Source: Rhodovibrio sodomensis (GTDB lineage: Bacteria > Pseudomonadota > Alphaproteobacteria > Kiloniellales > Rhodovibrionaceae). From it: a DNA stretch of 37,637 bases. The notes beneath the pieces were generated by a model. That model was not told where the DNA came from, ran no database searches, and was given only the letters and a program-made list of their open reading frames with translations. Numbering within the stretch: position 1 is the stretch's first letter; the number at the start of each line of letters is the position of its first letter. Where the stretch lies: the NCBI RefSeq assembly GCF_016583645.1, contig NZ_NRRL01000041.1, positions 1 to 37,637 of the forward strand, written 5' to 3'. Positions 15,721 through 23,027 of this stretch are shown one piece after another. The position numbers were made by a program, and so were the translations under genes.

Positions 15721-15925
15721 GCCGCTGCTGACGATTTTCGGAGGCGTCGACGCCGAAACGGCTGTCTGGGCGGTCGTGGCGGTCGTGTTCGTTTATTACG
15801 CCGTCGTCGCGATGTTGGCCCGCCTTGGCGAGCGCCGGGAGAAAGACCGTCAGGATCGCGAAGCCCGCGGTTTCCCCGAAACGCTCAAGGTCGCCCGGGA
15901 AATCGACGAGCGGCCTAAAACCTGA
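15713..15925 (+). CDS. Small single-pass membrane protein
   Basis: A 70-residue protein with one membrane helix at about 16-37 (AVWAVVAVVFVYYAVVAML) and a charged cytoplasmic tail. Its start lies within the end of the preceding membrane-protein gene. Function unknown. Confidence 0.6.
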   Translation: MTEPLLTIFGGVDAETAVWAVVAVVFVYYAVVAMLARLGERREKDRQDREARGFPETLKVAREIDERPKT

Positions 15926-15986
15926 CTTCGTCGATCTCCCGGAGGTGACTTCTGGAGGTGACTTCCGACGGCGGATTGGCCGTCGA

Positions 15987-16628
15987 TCAGTCGACCAGAT
16001 CCAAAACCGACTCTTCCAGACGCCCGTTCGGGACACAGGTCGTCTGATCTTCGTAGTTGGGGTTCGGAAAAGCGGCACGGCCGCCGGTGTCGAACTTGAT
16101 CGTGTCGCTGAAAGAGCGCGACTGGCCCTGGGTGTTGCGGATTGTTCCAGACTTCGTCACCACATAGCGGGTGTTCGCGGTGACCCGTGTCTTGGCGTCG
16201 CTAACGGCCTCCAAGATCACGTTCATGCGCCCTTCGAGTTCCATCCGTCGATCTACGAAATACAAGGTTCCGCCCTGCATGATCTCGTAGCTCTTTTGCG
16301 GGGTCGTGGCCGGAAAACGGTAGTTTCGCTCGCCCCGTGCGTTCTTCACGTACGAGTGGATCTGGCCGCAATCCACGAAGCGGCCCGGATCGCCGCTGTA
16401 GCTGACGTTGATGAGCCCGGAGTCGCGATCGAGGTTGTTGATGACGTAGAAGTTCTTGCTCAGTCTCGGGACGAGACGGTCCCAGACTTCGCCTTTCGGG
16501 TCGTCCACGACCACGGAGTTGTCGGCGTTGCCGGGGGCGGACGGCATCGTGTATTCCACTTTCCCCGCGCAGGCAGTGAGCGCGAGAGCGAACAGGCAAT
16601 TTGCGGCGATGGCGGCGGTTAAACGCAT
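15987..16628 (-). CDS. Putative outer-membrane lipoprotein, BamC/NlpB-like in outline
   Basis: A 213-residue protein with signal peptide MRLTAAIAANCLFALALTAC and a lipobox Cys near residue 20. The mature part contains VWDRLVPRLSKNFYVINNLDRDSG, reminiscent of the helix-grip repeats of BamC-type lipoproteins ('VW..l...l...gf.i...d...G'), but I would not assign it to BamC. ATG 16628 is chosen because the frame before it lacks signal-peptide character. A TATTAT box (16648-16643) lies so close that the leader would be very short. It probably works in the envelope. Confidence 0.65.
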   Translation of the reverse strand: MRLTAAIAANCLFALALTACAGKVEYTMPSAPGNADNSVVVDDPKGEVWDRLVPRLSKNFYVINNLDRDSGLINVSYSGDPGRFVDCGQIHSYVKNARGERNYRFPATTPQKSYEIMQGGTLYFVDRRMELEGRMNVILEAVSDAKTRVTANTRYVVTKSGTIRNTQGQSRSFSDTIKFDTGGRAAFPNPNYEDQTTCVPNGRLEESVLDLVD

Positions 16629-16781
16629 TCGGAACCCCATGTATAATAGACGTTTCAATCCTCACGGTTGATCGCATCTCATGGTCGAATAGGCAACGGG
16701 TGACTCGCGGCGCCCGTCGCAGGAGCGCGCGCATTCGGCTCGGCGTCGCGACGCGGAAACTCGGTTAAGCGAAAGGTGGAT

Positions 16782-17066
16782 ATGGGCTGGAGGAACGCCT
16801 ACTGCGGCGGCCGTAAAGGCGGGTCCAACAGCGGTCCCGCAGGCAAGACGGAGACCGACGAACTCCACGAGACGATCGGGGTCGTGATCGCCTCGTTCAT
16901 CGTCGGCGCCTTTTTCTGGGTCGGGGCCGGGTGGATGTACGGTTTGCCCGTGCCCGTTCTGGTCATCGCGTTCGTCGTGTTGCGTTCCCGAGCGCGCAAG
17001 AAGGTCGAGGCGGATCGAGCCCAGGGCGTCGACGTCGACAGGGGCCTGCCGCTGCGCGAGCGTTGA
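16782..17066 (+). CDS. Small membrane protein
   Basis: A 94-residue protein with two hydrophobic segments (about 33-50 and 55-71) and charged ends. ATG 16782 follows AAAGGTGG; a GTG 6 bases earlier is possible. No family recognised. Confidence 0.55.
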   Translation: MGWRNAYCGGRKGGSNSGPAGKTETDELHETIGVVIASFIVGAFFWVGAGWMYGLPVPVLVIAFVVLRSRARKKVEADRAQGVDVDRGLPLRER

Positions 17067-17076
17067 ACGCTTCCGG

Positions 17077-18321
17077 TCACGCGCCTTCCCCGCCTTCGAG
17101 CACGGCTTTCGCCCGCCCCAGAACTTCGTCGAGCGCCGCCATCGCGTCGCGCAGCTCGCGGTCGTCGTCCGCGTTGTCGCGCCGACGGGGCAGGGGGGTC
17201 GGCTTGATCGGCTCGCCCGCCTTGTCGCCGGCGTGGGCCGCGTAGGTCGCTAGGTCCGGTGACTCGTCGCGGTCGCCCCTCAGGTCGGCGTCGCGGATCC
17301 ACCAAGGCACGTAGATGCGGTAGTGCCGGTGGCCGGTCGCCTCCCGGACCAGGCCGGTCTTCTCCAGCTTCGCCAGCATCTGCCGGACGGCCTGCTCCGA
17401 AAGGCGGTCGCCTCCGCGGGCGGCGAGTTCCTTGCGAAGCTGGCTCGCCGACAGGCTCTCGCAACGGAGCAAGGCGTCGCAGGCGAGGGGCAGGCGTGCC
17501 GTCCTCTTGCGCGTCTCCTCCCGCGCGGCCTCGGCCATACGGCGGCGGGCCTCCACGATCAGGCTTAGGTCGCCCGTCGCCATGCCGCACGCGCGCCGGA
17601 CGGCGTCCGCGAACGCCTTGGCCCATTCTGTCGGGTCCATCCTCGGCTTCCACCGGGCTGGCTGGTTCTCGAAGGCCCGCGACACGAAGACTTTGGGCGC
17701 GTTGCCGGCGGCGCGCCGCGACAGCACGCAAGGCGCCATCGCCCGTGCGGAACGTCCGACGTCGTGGGGGACTGGCGGGTCAGAATGCCAGACGGCGCAG
17801 TAGGCCGCGGCCACGGCCACGGCGGGCTGTCCCTCCGCGAAGGCGGTTTCGGCTTCCTCGCGGAGGGCGTCCAAAGCCCCCGAAACGTCGGACTCGTGGA
17901 CCCGCTTGTCGATCTCCGCTCCCTGACCCGGCTCATAGAGGACTTCCGGGCCCTTGTGCAGCCCGGACGCAAGGAACGGCCTGCCGCCCGGAAGCTTCCC
18001 GTTCTCGGCGCTGTGCAGCTTCCTGAGGCGCTTGGCGAAATCGACGCCCTCGATGTCGGCGTCGGTCGCCCGGGAGTGATGGCGACCGCTCTCCACCAGG
18101 CGAAGCCGGACGCGGGACGTGTGCTCGCCGTCGATCCGCAGCGCGGACACGGCCTCGTCCAGCAGCGCGCGCGTCTCCCAGGCTTCGCGCACGCAGTCCG
18201 GCGCGTGCCCCAAAGTGGCGTCGAGCCGCCCCAAAGCGCGCTCGGCGGCGCAGACCTCTGGCAAAGCCTCGCGCCAGTCCACGCGATCGAGCCACTCGGC
18301 GATCCGCTGCTGTCCCTCCAT
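17077..18321 (-). CDS. DUF1612/RHE_PE00001-like winged-helix protein
   Basis: A 414-residue protein. The N-terminal part (AAERALGRLDATL ... LLDEAVSALRIDGEHTS) resembles the DUF1612 proteins known from rhizobial plasmids. The region at about 290-380 looks like a winged helix (LSASQLRKELAARGG ... LSEQAVRQMLAKLEKTGLVREATGHRHYRIYVPWW). It is probably a DNA-binding regulator or plasmid-maintenance protein; the biochemical role of the family is not established. ATG 18321 follows GGGAGAGAG. A near-perfect operator-like palindrome lies 175 bases upstream. A replication-related role is possible because no other Rep candidate is in the window. Confidence 0.6.
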   Translation of the reverse strand: MEGQQRIAEWLDRVDWREALPEVCAAERALGRLDATLGHAPDCVREAWETRALLDEAVSALRIDGEHTSRVRLRLVESGRHHSRATDADIEGVDFAKRLRKLHSAENGKLPGGRPFLASGLHKGPEVLYEPGQGAEIDKRVHESDVSGALDALREEAETAFAEGQPAVAVAAAYCAVWHSDPPVPHDVGRSARAMAPCVLSRRAAGNAPKVFVSRAFENQPARWKPRMDPTEWAKAFADAVRRACGMATGDLSLIVEARRRMAEAAREETRKRTARLPLACDALLRCESLSASQLRKELAARGGDRLSEQAVRQMLAKLEKTGLVREATGHRHYRIYVPWWIRDADLRGDRDESPDLATYAAHAGDKAGEPIKPTPLPRRRDNADDDRELRDAMAALDEVLGRAKAVLEGGEGA

Positions 18322-18738
18322 CGGCCGCTCTCTCCCGGCCCGTTCCCGGCCTTCGGACGCACTCGTATCGGACGCTCGGAAAACTCCGAACGCCAGCCAG
18401 CCCAGGGTACCGCGACCTCTGTCCGAAAGCAAACCGCCCACACGCTTGGGTCGTACCGGACAGTTCGGAAGGCCATTGCTGGAGACCGCTCACGCTTACG
18501 ATAAGTGGCATTATCGTAACCTTGTAAAATGCCGGGGCAGGGGGCATGCTCACGGGAGGGCGCGGCCTCTGAGAGGGCTTCCGGAGCGCGCTGGCGGCGG
18601 CCGCTATCCCGTTGCGGATCGGGCGCGTCCAAAAAATCGACGCGGGGACGTTTCGTATGCGTAACGAATGCGCCATATTGTGGGGTGACGTCAGTTGGTC
18701 GCGGCGCGAGAACGCGCGCGTGGCCGGAGGACCGCACA
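18322..18738. other. Divergent regulatory region, 417 bases
   Basis: Non-coding region between the DUF1612-like gene (-) and the recombinase operon (+). It contains short recurring TCGGA/TCCGA words between 18360 and 18475, the TTACGATAA palindrome (18496-18519) and a CGTATGCGTA element (18654-18663) just before a possible plus-strand -10 (CATATT near 18673). Confidence 0.5.
18496..18519. promoter_or_regulatory. Perfect 9-bp inverted repeat, likely operator
   Basis: TTACGATAA (18496-18504), spacer GTGGCA, TTATCGTAA (18511-18519). Dyad length and spacing fit a dimeric HTH repressor or a Rep-protein site. Its AT content stands out from the surrounding GC-rich DNA. Confidence 0.7.
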
Positions 18739-18942
18739 ATGGGCATGCAAGCGATGAAGGCGGCGGCGATCGGGGAGCGCGGGCGCCTGGCCGACCTGCA
18801 CGCCGTCGTGGCGGCGGAAGACCTCACCGAGGCGCAGAAGGCGTCGTGGCTCCGCCTGTACGAGATCGGCGTCGACGTCCCCTTCAACCCGTTGGAGTTG
18901 ATGGGCGCGGAAGTCGTGAAGCCAGACCCGATACCCTGGTGA
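18739..18942 (+). CDS. Small hypothetical protein preceding recombinase
   Basis: A 67-residue, mostly helical protein with a C-terminal Pro-rich end. GGAGGA lies 7 bases before ATG 18739. It lies 37 bases upstream of the recombinase gene and is probably cotranscribed. It shows no HTH, so an excisionase (Xis) role is only a positional guess. Confidence 0.55.
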   Translation: MGMQAMKAAAIGERGRLADLHAVVAAEDLTEAQKASWLRLYEIGVDVPFNPLELMGAEVVKPDPIPW

Positions 18943-18979
18943 CCTGCGACGTCGCGCCCCGAGTTTCAGGAGGCGCGGC

Positions 18980-20224
18980 ATGAGCGACCTGACCCCCGAC
19001 AAGGCAGTGGCCGTCGAGCCGGACGCGGACGACGTCGAGATCGAGCTCGTCGCCGCGGGCGTGCTGTCCCAGACGAAGGACGCGGACGGGCGCGGCTCGA
19101 ACACGCCCGCTATCGCGCGGCTCGATCCAGGGGCCAAGCGAACGCTCTACGATCTGAAGCGCGCCGGGACGCCGGCGAACACGCTGCGCGCCCTCGCCTC
19201 CGACCTGCGCTACCTGAACGCCTGGCACCGCGCCTGCGGGCATGGCGACCTGCCCGTGCCGACGCCGCCGGAAACGGTGCTGACCTTCGTGGCCCACCAT
19301 CTTTACGATCCCGACCTGCGGGACGGCGACGACTACGGAATGCCGCCCGAGGTAGAGCGGCGGCTGCGCGAGTCCGGCGTGAAGGCCAAAGACGGGCCTG
19401 TCGCCCCGTCCACGGTCAACCGGAGACTGGCGACCCTGGGGCGCGTCCACCGGGAGTACGATCTCGAAGACCCGACCCGAGGGTCCGGCGTGCGGGAGCA
19501 CGTCAAACAGGCCCTGAAGGGCGGCAACCGGAGCAAGACGTCGCGCCGGAAATCCGAGACGGCCGCCACTTCGGACGTGATCCTGCCGATGCTTAGGGGC
19601 TGCGAAGAGGAGGTCGAAGGCGTCGACGTCACGGCCAAGGATCGGCTGCGCGCGCGGCGCGACAGGGCGCTGCTGTCCTACATGTGGGCCTCGGGAGGCC
19701 GGCGTCGGTCGGAGGCCGAGGCTCTGACGTGCGATTGCCTGCACGCGGCTCCGGGCGGCTTCACGGTCGAACTGCGCGAGACCAAAACGATCAAAAGCGA
19801 CGGCGTGAAAGCCGCGTCGGAGTTCGTGCCGCTGCTTGGCGAGGCCGCGACGGCGATGCGGTCGTGGCTCGCCGCCGCGGAGATGGACGCCGGGGATCCC
19901 GTGAAGGTCTTCCGCGCGATCGACCGCTTCGGGCGCGTGCGCGGCGGCCTGACCGGGCACTCCATCAACGCGATCGTCAAAGAGCGCGCCGCGAGGGCCG
20001 GCGTTGACCCCGACCGCATCTCCGCTCACGGCCTGCGGGCGGGTTTCGCGACGGAAAGCCTGAGGCGCGGCACTTCGATCGCCGACACGATGGCGATGAC
20101 CACCCACCGAGACGTGCGTTCCCTGCAAGCCTACTGGAAAGGCCACGAGGCGTTGAAGAACCCTGCGGCCACGTTGCTCGACGCCGCTGGAGAAGAGGGG
20201 GCTGAGACGTCCGGACAAAACTGA
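18980..20224 (+). CDS. Tyrosine recombinase/integrase
   Basis: A 414-residue phage-integrase-family site-specific recombinase. The SAM-like N-terminal core-binding domain covers about 55-170 and the catalytic domain about 210-395. Catalytic residues are visible: R242 in SGGRRRSE, K269 in ETKT, H350 and R353 in HGLRAGF, H376 in THRD and the Tyr nucleophile Y385 in LQAYW, nine residues after H376 as usual. It should cut and join DNA through a 3'-phosphotyrosine, either for integration/excision or for resolving replicon dimers. It lies well inside the window rather than next to the tRNA-like fragment, so which site it uses is open. Confidence 0.92.
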   Translation: MSDLTPDKAVAVEPDADDVEIELVAAGVLSQTKDADGRGSNTPAIARLDPGAKRTLYDLKRAGTPANTLRALASDLRYLNAWHRACGHGDLPVPTPPETVLTFVAHHLYDPDLRDGDDYGMPPEVERRLRESGVKAKDGPVAPSTVNRRLATLGRVHREYDLEDPTRGSGVREHVKQALKGGNRSKTSRRKSETAATSDVILPMLRGCEEEVEGVDVTAKDRLRARRDRALLSYMWASGGRRRSEAEALTCDCLHAAPGGFTVELRETKTIKSDGVKAASEFVPLLGEAATAMRSWLAAAEMDAGDPVKVFRAIDRFGRVRGGLTGHSINAIVKERAARAGVDPDRISAHGLRAGFATESLRRGTSIADTMAMTTHRDVRSLQAYWKGHEALKNPAATLLDAAGEEGAETSGQN

Positions 20225-20244
20225 ACAAGGCGCGCGCCGTTCAG
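20221..20244. terminator. Possible convergent terminator hairpin
   Basis: CTGAAC (20221-20226) pairs with GTTCAG (20239-20244), enclosing a self-complementary GGCGCGCGCC. It spans the ends of the recombinase gene and the convergent gene at 20241. No T run. Confidence 0.35.
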
Positions 20245-20651
20245 CGGTCCACGCGGGCGAAACAGGCCCCGACGGCCTCGGCGAAGTCTCCGCTCGCCTT
20301 GGAGAGCATAGCGAAGGCGCGGCTCTCATACTGGCGCGCGTGCTCGTTCCAGACCGTCGCGAACTCGTCCGCGAGCCAGTCGTAATCGATCACGTGGAGC
20401 ACGGCGAGGGCCAGGGCTTTCTCGCCGGTCGACCACACGCCCATGCCTCGGCGGATGTGGTTCACCCAGGCTTCCTGGTTGGCGTGCTTGTCGTCGGCGC
20501 CGCCGAAGTTGTCGCGCGCGTGGAAGGCGTCGGAGACGAACTCCGACCAAGTCTCGTCGCGCGTGAAGTCCGAGTGGTCGTAGTTGAACATCACGCGCAG
20601 TACCCACTTGCCGGGTGCGCTGGTGACGAAATCGCCGCACGTACGGATCAT
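20241..20651 (-). CDS. Hypothetical protein
   Basis: A 136-residue acidic protein. ATG 20651 is chosen because GGAGG lies 5 bases upstream; the longer frame from 20687 would overlap the preceding gene by 23 bases. It has no membrane helix and many aromatic and acidic residues. No family recognised. It is second in a two-gene operon with the zinc-ribbon protein. Confidence 0.6.
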   Translation of the reverse strand: MIRTCGDFVTSAPGKWVLRVMFNYDHSDFTRDETWSEFVSDAFHARDNFGGADDKHANQEAWVNHIRRGMGVWSTGEKALALAVLHVIDYDWLADEFATVWNEHARQYESRAFAMLSKASGDFAEAVGACFARVDR

Positions 20652-20664
20652 TCCCGCCTCCGCT

Positions 20665-21036
20665 TCAGGTTCGGTTTCGCGCTTCACGCAGGCGCTCGTC
20701 TTCGCACGACTGGCACAGGGTCCGATAGAGGCCGCCGTCCGTCCGGAACTCGCCTTCGCCTCCGCACGCCTCGCAGACCTCCGTGCTGAGGTCGGCCAGC
20801 TTTCGCGAGACGTGTTGCAGGTACCGCGAGCCGTTGTGGTAGATGCGAAGCTCGCCCAGCTTCTCTTTGATCTGCAAGACCTTCAACCCGTCCAGTTCGC
20901 CGGCGGCCTTGGCCTCGTCGAGGAACTGGCGCAGCAGACGCTCCCAGCCGGGGTAGCACGACAGCCCCGGCAAGCTGACGCCGTACTCCCGTTGAAGTTC
21001 TTCGCGCAGTTGCTTCGGGTCGTCGGATACGGACAT
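20665..21036 (-). CDS. Zinc-ribbon protein of a phage/plasmid hypothetical family
   Basis: A 123-residue protein. KVLQIKEKLGELRIYHNGS followed by CEACGGEGEF ... TLCQSC is the layout of a small-protein type frequent in phages and plasmids ('qiKeKfG.LRfY ... C..CG ... C..C'). The four cysteines should bind zinc. GGGAG precedes ATG 21036. Function is unknown in known members. It is first in its operon, after the promoter at 21091-21119. Confidence 0.65.
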   Translation of the reverse strand: MSVSDDPKQLREELQREYGVSLPGLSCYPGWERLLRQFLDEAKAAGELDGLKVLQIKEKLGELRIYHNGSRYLQHVSRKLADLSTEVCEACGGEGEFRTDGGLYRTLCQSCEDERLREARNRT

Positions 21037-21090
21037 CGTCTGGCTCCCACCATCCGGTTGGCTTTCGCCTTTGCGAGAACGCTTGCGCGA

Positions 21091-21119
21091 TATAATCTAC
21101 GCATACGAAGCGACGTCAA
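21091..21119 (-). promoter_or_regulatory. Promoter of the 20.2-21.0 kb operon with CGTATGCGTA in the spacer
   Basis: On the minus strand TTGACG (21119-21114), 17-base spacer, ATTATA (21096-21091). The spacer contains CGTATGCGTA (21107-21098), identical to a 10-mer upstream of the recombinase operon. The same bases read TATAAT on the plus strand and may also serve the exonuclease gene. Confidence 0.55.
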
Positions 21120-21144
21120 TGTCCCATTCAAGGGAGCCGACGCC

Positions 21145-21678
21145 ATGGCGATCATCTGGCCGCCGGACCTGACGCCGCTCGCCTTCGTCGACCTCGAAGC
21201 GAGCGGGTTGGGGCCTTGCAGCTACGCGATCGAGATCGGCTGGGCCTTGGTCGGACCCGATCTGTCCGTCACGAGCGACTCGCGCTTGATCCGTCCCGAC
21301 GAATACCTGAAGCGGTACGGGCAGTGGGAGCCGGAGGCGGAGCGCGTTCACGGCATCGAGTGGGCGACCCTAGAGCGTGAAGGCGTCGACCGGGCCGCGG
21401 CGGTCACGGCGTATTTGGATGCTGTGGACGGAGCGAAGATGGTCCTCTCGGACGCGCCGGCTACGGACGCGCAGTGGATCTCGGAGCTTTTGGAGTGCCT
21501 GCCAGCGCCGCGCGCGACGCCTGGGCTGCGCCATGTCTCCGAGGTGTTCTCCGCGGACGTCGTCGGCCCATCGGGGGCGTGGCACTACGACAGCGTGGCG
21601 CGCGGGGCGGCCAAGGCCCATCGCGCGGAAGCTGACGCCCGCTACTGGGCGGAGCGATGGGTCGCTGCGATACCCTGA
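21145..21678 (+). CDS. DnaQ-like DEDDh 3'-5' exonuclease
   Basis: A 177-residue exonuclease domain protein. FVDLEASGLG carries the first Asp/Glu pair (ExoI), VLSDAPATD gives the ExoII Asp, and HRAEADARYWAERW provides the His and Asp of ExoIII in the DEDDh arrangement. Such proteins trim single-stranded DNA or RNA 3' ends with two metal ions. AGGGAG precedes the ATG at 21145. Size is typical of stand-alone RNase T/DnaQ-like nucleases. It faces the zinc-ribbon operon divergently. Confidence 0.82.
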   Translation: MAIIWPPDLTPLAFVDLEASGLGPCSYAIEIGWALVGPDLSVTSDSRLIRPDEYLKRYGQWEPEAERVHGIEWATLEREGVDRAAAVTAYLDAVDGAKMVLSDAPATDAQWISELLECLPAPRATPGLRHVSEVFSADVVGPSGAWHYDSVARGAAKAHRAEADARYWAERWVAAIP

Positions 21679-21716
21679 AGGAGGCAAGGCATCGCGTGAC
21701 GTCTATTTGGAAGGGC

Positions 21717-21920
21717 TTACTTTCTGCTGTTCAAGTCCGCGACGGCTCTGGCGTGTTCGGCTTCTTTCAAGGCCGTGCGGCGGAAGTCGGTCGCGGATGC
21801 GGGACGGCTGTGGCTACGATATCGGGCCGACAGCGCGCTCTCCCAGACGCGCGCGCCGACGGCCAAAAGAGCGCAGCCCACGAGGAGCGAAAGCACGGCG
21901 TAAACGAAAGCGAAGGTCAT
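21717..21920 (-). CDS. Small membrane protein, possible
   Basis: A 67-residue frame with an N-terminal membrane helix (AFVYAVLSLLVGCALLAVG) and a basic tail. No clear ribosome binding site. It lies 66 bases after the TraX-like gene and could be the last gene of that operon. Confidence 0.45.
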   Translation of the reverse strand: MTFAFVYAVLSLLVGCALLAVGARVWESALSARYRSHSRPASATDFRRTALKEAEHARAVADLNSRK

Positions 21921-21986
21921 AAGGCGGGGCTGCGCGTTTTTAGGTGGGGCGCTGGCGAACGTCGGCGTTAGAGGTTGGCTCTGGCG

Positions 21987-22592
21987 TCAGTAGCAGGCCC
22001 GAAACTTCGGAACCCAGAGCTTCGGACGACTCAAGTAGTCCTTGAGCGTTATGAACCGGGCCGTGCGGAAGAGGTAGTTCTGCCGGCCGAACTGGAGCGC
22101 CTTCAGGAACCCGACCGCTGCCATGGACAAAGACAGGAAGAGATACCCGCTCCAGTCATAGGCGAACAGCGTGAACGCACCCCACACGGTGAGGGAGAAT
22201 GCGAGCAAGACCGCGATCGCGGTGTTCTTCGTCGCATGTCGAAGCTGCGCCTTGTTCGAGTAGCCAGCCGCCCGGGCGTGCCGGAGGAAGCGTTGCCTGC
22301 TCTCCGGGAGTTTGGCTTCTTTCTCGGTAAGCTCAGTCGCGTTCAGGAGCGCGTCGAACTCAGGGTCGCTGAGCGAAATCGAACTCCTGAACGCGCTGTA
22401 GTCGTCACGCAGGTATCCGCCGACGCGCTTCGCATCGTTCCAGAGCATCTGGCCGCTCCAGATGACCGGACGGACCATGCTGCCGAGGACGAAGACGGGG
22501 AAGAAAGCCTTGCTTGCCACGCTGTCGGCTTTGCTCCCCCTCTTCTCCGGCCCGTCGCTGCTGGGCGTCTGATCTTCGGTTTGCTCGGCCAT
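21987..22592 (-). CDS. TraX-like conjugation-associated membrane protein, putative
   Basis: A 201-residue protein. It has a charged N-terminus, a hydrophobic stretch near 33-50, then two membrane helices at about 125-165 and a basic, aromatic C-terminus (YLFRTARFITLKDYLSRP). GGAGG lies just before ATG 22592. In IncI-type (Dot/Icm-related) plasmids the traX gene follows close to traY; here the gene lies just downstream of a DotA/TraY-like gene and its size and layout fit, so I infer a TraX-like protein. Sequence resemblance alone is weak. Confidence 0.45.
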   Translation of the reverse strand: MAEQTEDQTPSSDGPEKRGSKADSVASKAFFPVFVLGSMVRPVIWSGQMLWNDAKRVGGYLRDDYSAFRSSISLSDPEFDALLNATELTEKEAKLPESRQRFLRHARAAGYSNKAQLRHATKNTAIAVLLAFSLTVWGAFTLFAYDWSGYLFLSLSMAAVGFLKALQFGRQNYLFRTARFITLKDYLSRPKLWVPKFRACY

Positions 22593-22647
22593 GATGACCT
22601 CCGTGAACGTCGGCGAGGCCGACACGCGAAAAACGCGGATTGGACCG

Positions 22648-22863
22648 CTACTTCAGTTCGTTGTTCTCCGCGTGCTTGCGGGCCAGCCACGAGCCGACGA
22701 CGCCCGTGTACGCGATGGAGAAAACGGCGACGACAACCACGGTGACGTTGGCCTCGGCTTCGCCCGCGATGAGCCCGATGGGCAGGAAGATCGCGGGGAT
22801 TGCCGCCAGGAACACGGTGCCGACCGCGAACGCGTAGACCAGGAACTCGATGAAACCCTTCAT
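22648..22863 (-). CDS. Small two-helix membrane protein
   Basis: A 71-residue protein with two membrane helices (about 6-33 and 39-61). AAAGGAGAA precedes ATG 22863. It is the first gene after the promoter at 22915-22943 and is followed by the TraX-like gene. It may be a small transfer or entry-exclusion component by position only. Confidence 0.6.
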   Translation of the reverse strand: MKGFIEFLVYAFAVGTVFLAAIPAIFLPIGLIAGEAEANVTVVVVAVFSIAYTGVVGSWLARKHAENNELK

Positions 22864-22914
22864 CAGGATTCTCCTTTGCGATTGACTTCAATGCGCTGCG
22901 CGCAGCGTACCATA

Positions 22915-22943
22915 TAAATAACACGCGACGTACCGGATGTCAA
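22915..22943 (-). promoter_or_regulatory. Strong promoter with GTCGCGTG element
   Basis: Minus strand: consensus TTGACA (22943-22938), 17-base spacer, TATTTA (22920-22915). The spacer contains GTCGCGTG (22929-22922), the same 8-mer that forms an inverted repeat at the DotA/TraY promoter. A GCTGCGCGCAGC palindrome follows the -10. Confidence 0.75.
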
Positions 22944-22965
22944 GCCGGGCAAACAGTTCTGGGAC

Positions 22966-22997
22966 AAAAAAATGGGGCGGCCGCGTGGACCGCCCCA
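22966..22997 (-). terminator. Terminator of the DotA/TraY-like gene
   Basis: TGGGGCGG/CCGCCCCA stem (22973-22980 with 22990-22997) followed on the minus strand by seven Ts (22972-22966). It lies 30 bases after the stop codon and ahead of the next operon's promoter. Confidence 0.85.
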
Positions 22998-23027
22998 TAA
23001 GATACGTTATTCGGCCACAGTGCCGTT

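Noticed and set aside
18739..18942. Excisionase (Xis) gene
   Set aside because: Position before the recombinase fits, but no winged-helix or HTH pattern is visible in the 67 residues.
20584..21144. N-terminal extension of the exonuclease
   Set aside because: It overlaps two minus-strand genes and the promoter; the DEDD domain begins at ATG 21145 with its own ribosome binding site.
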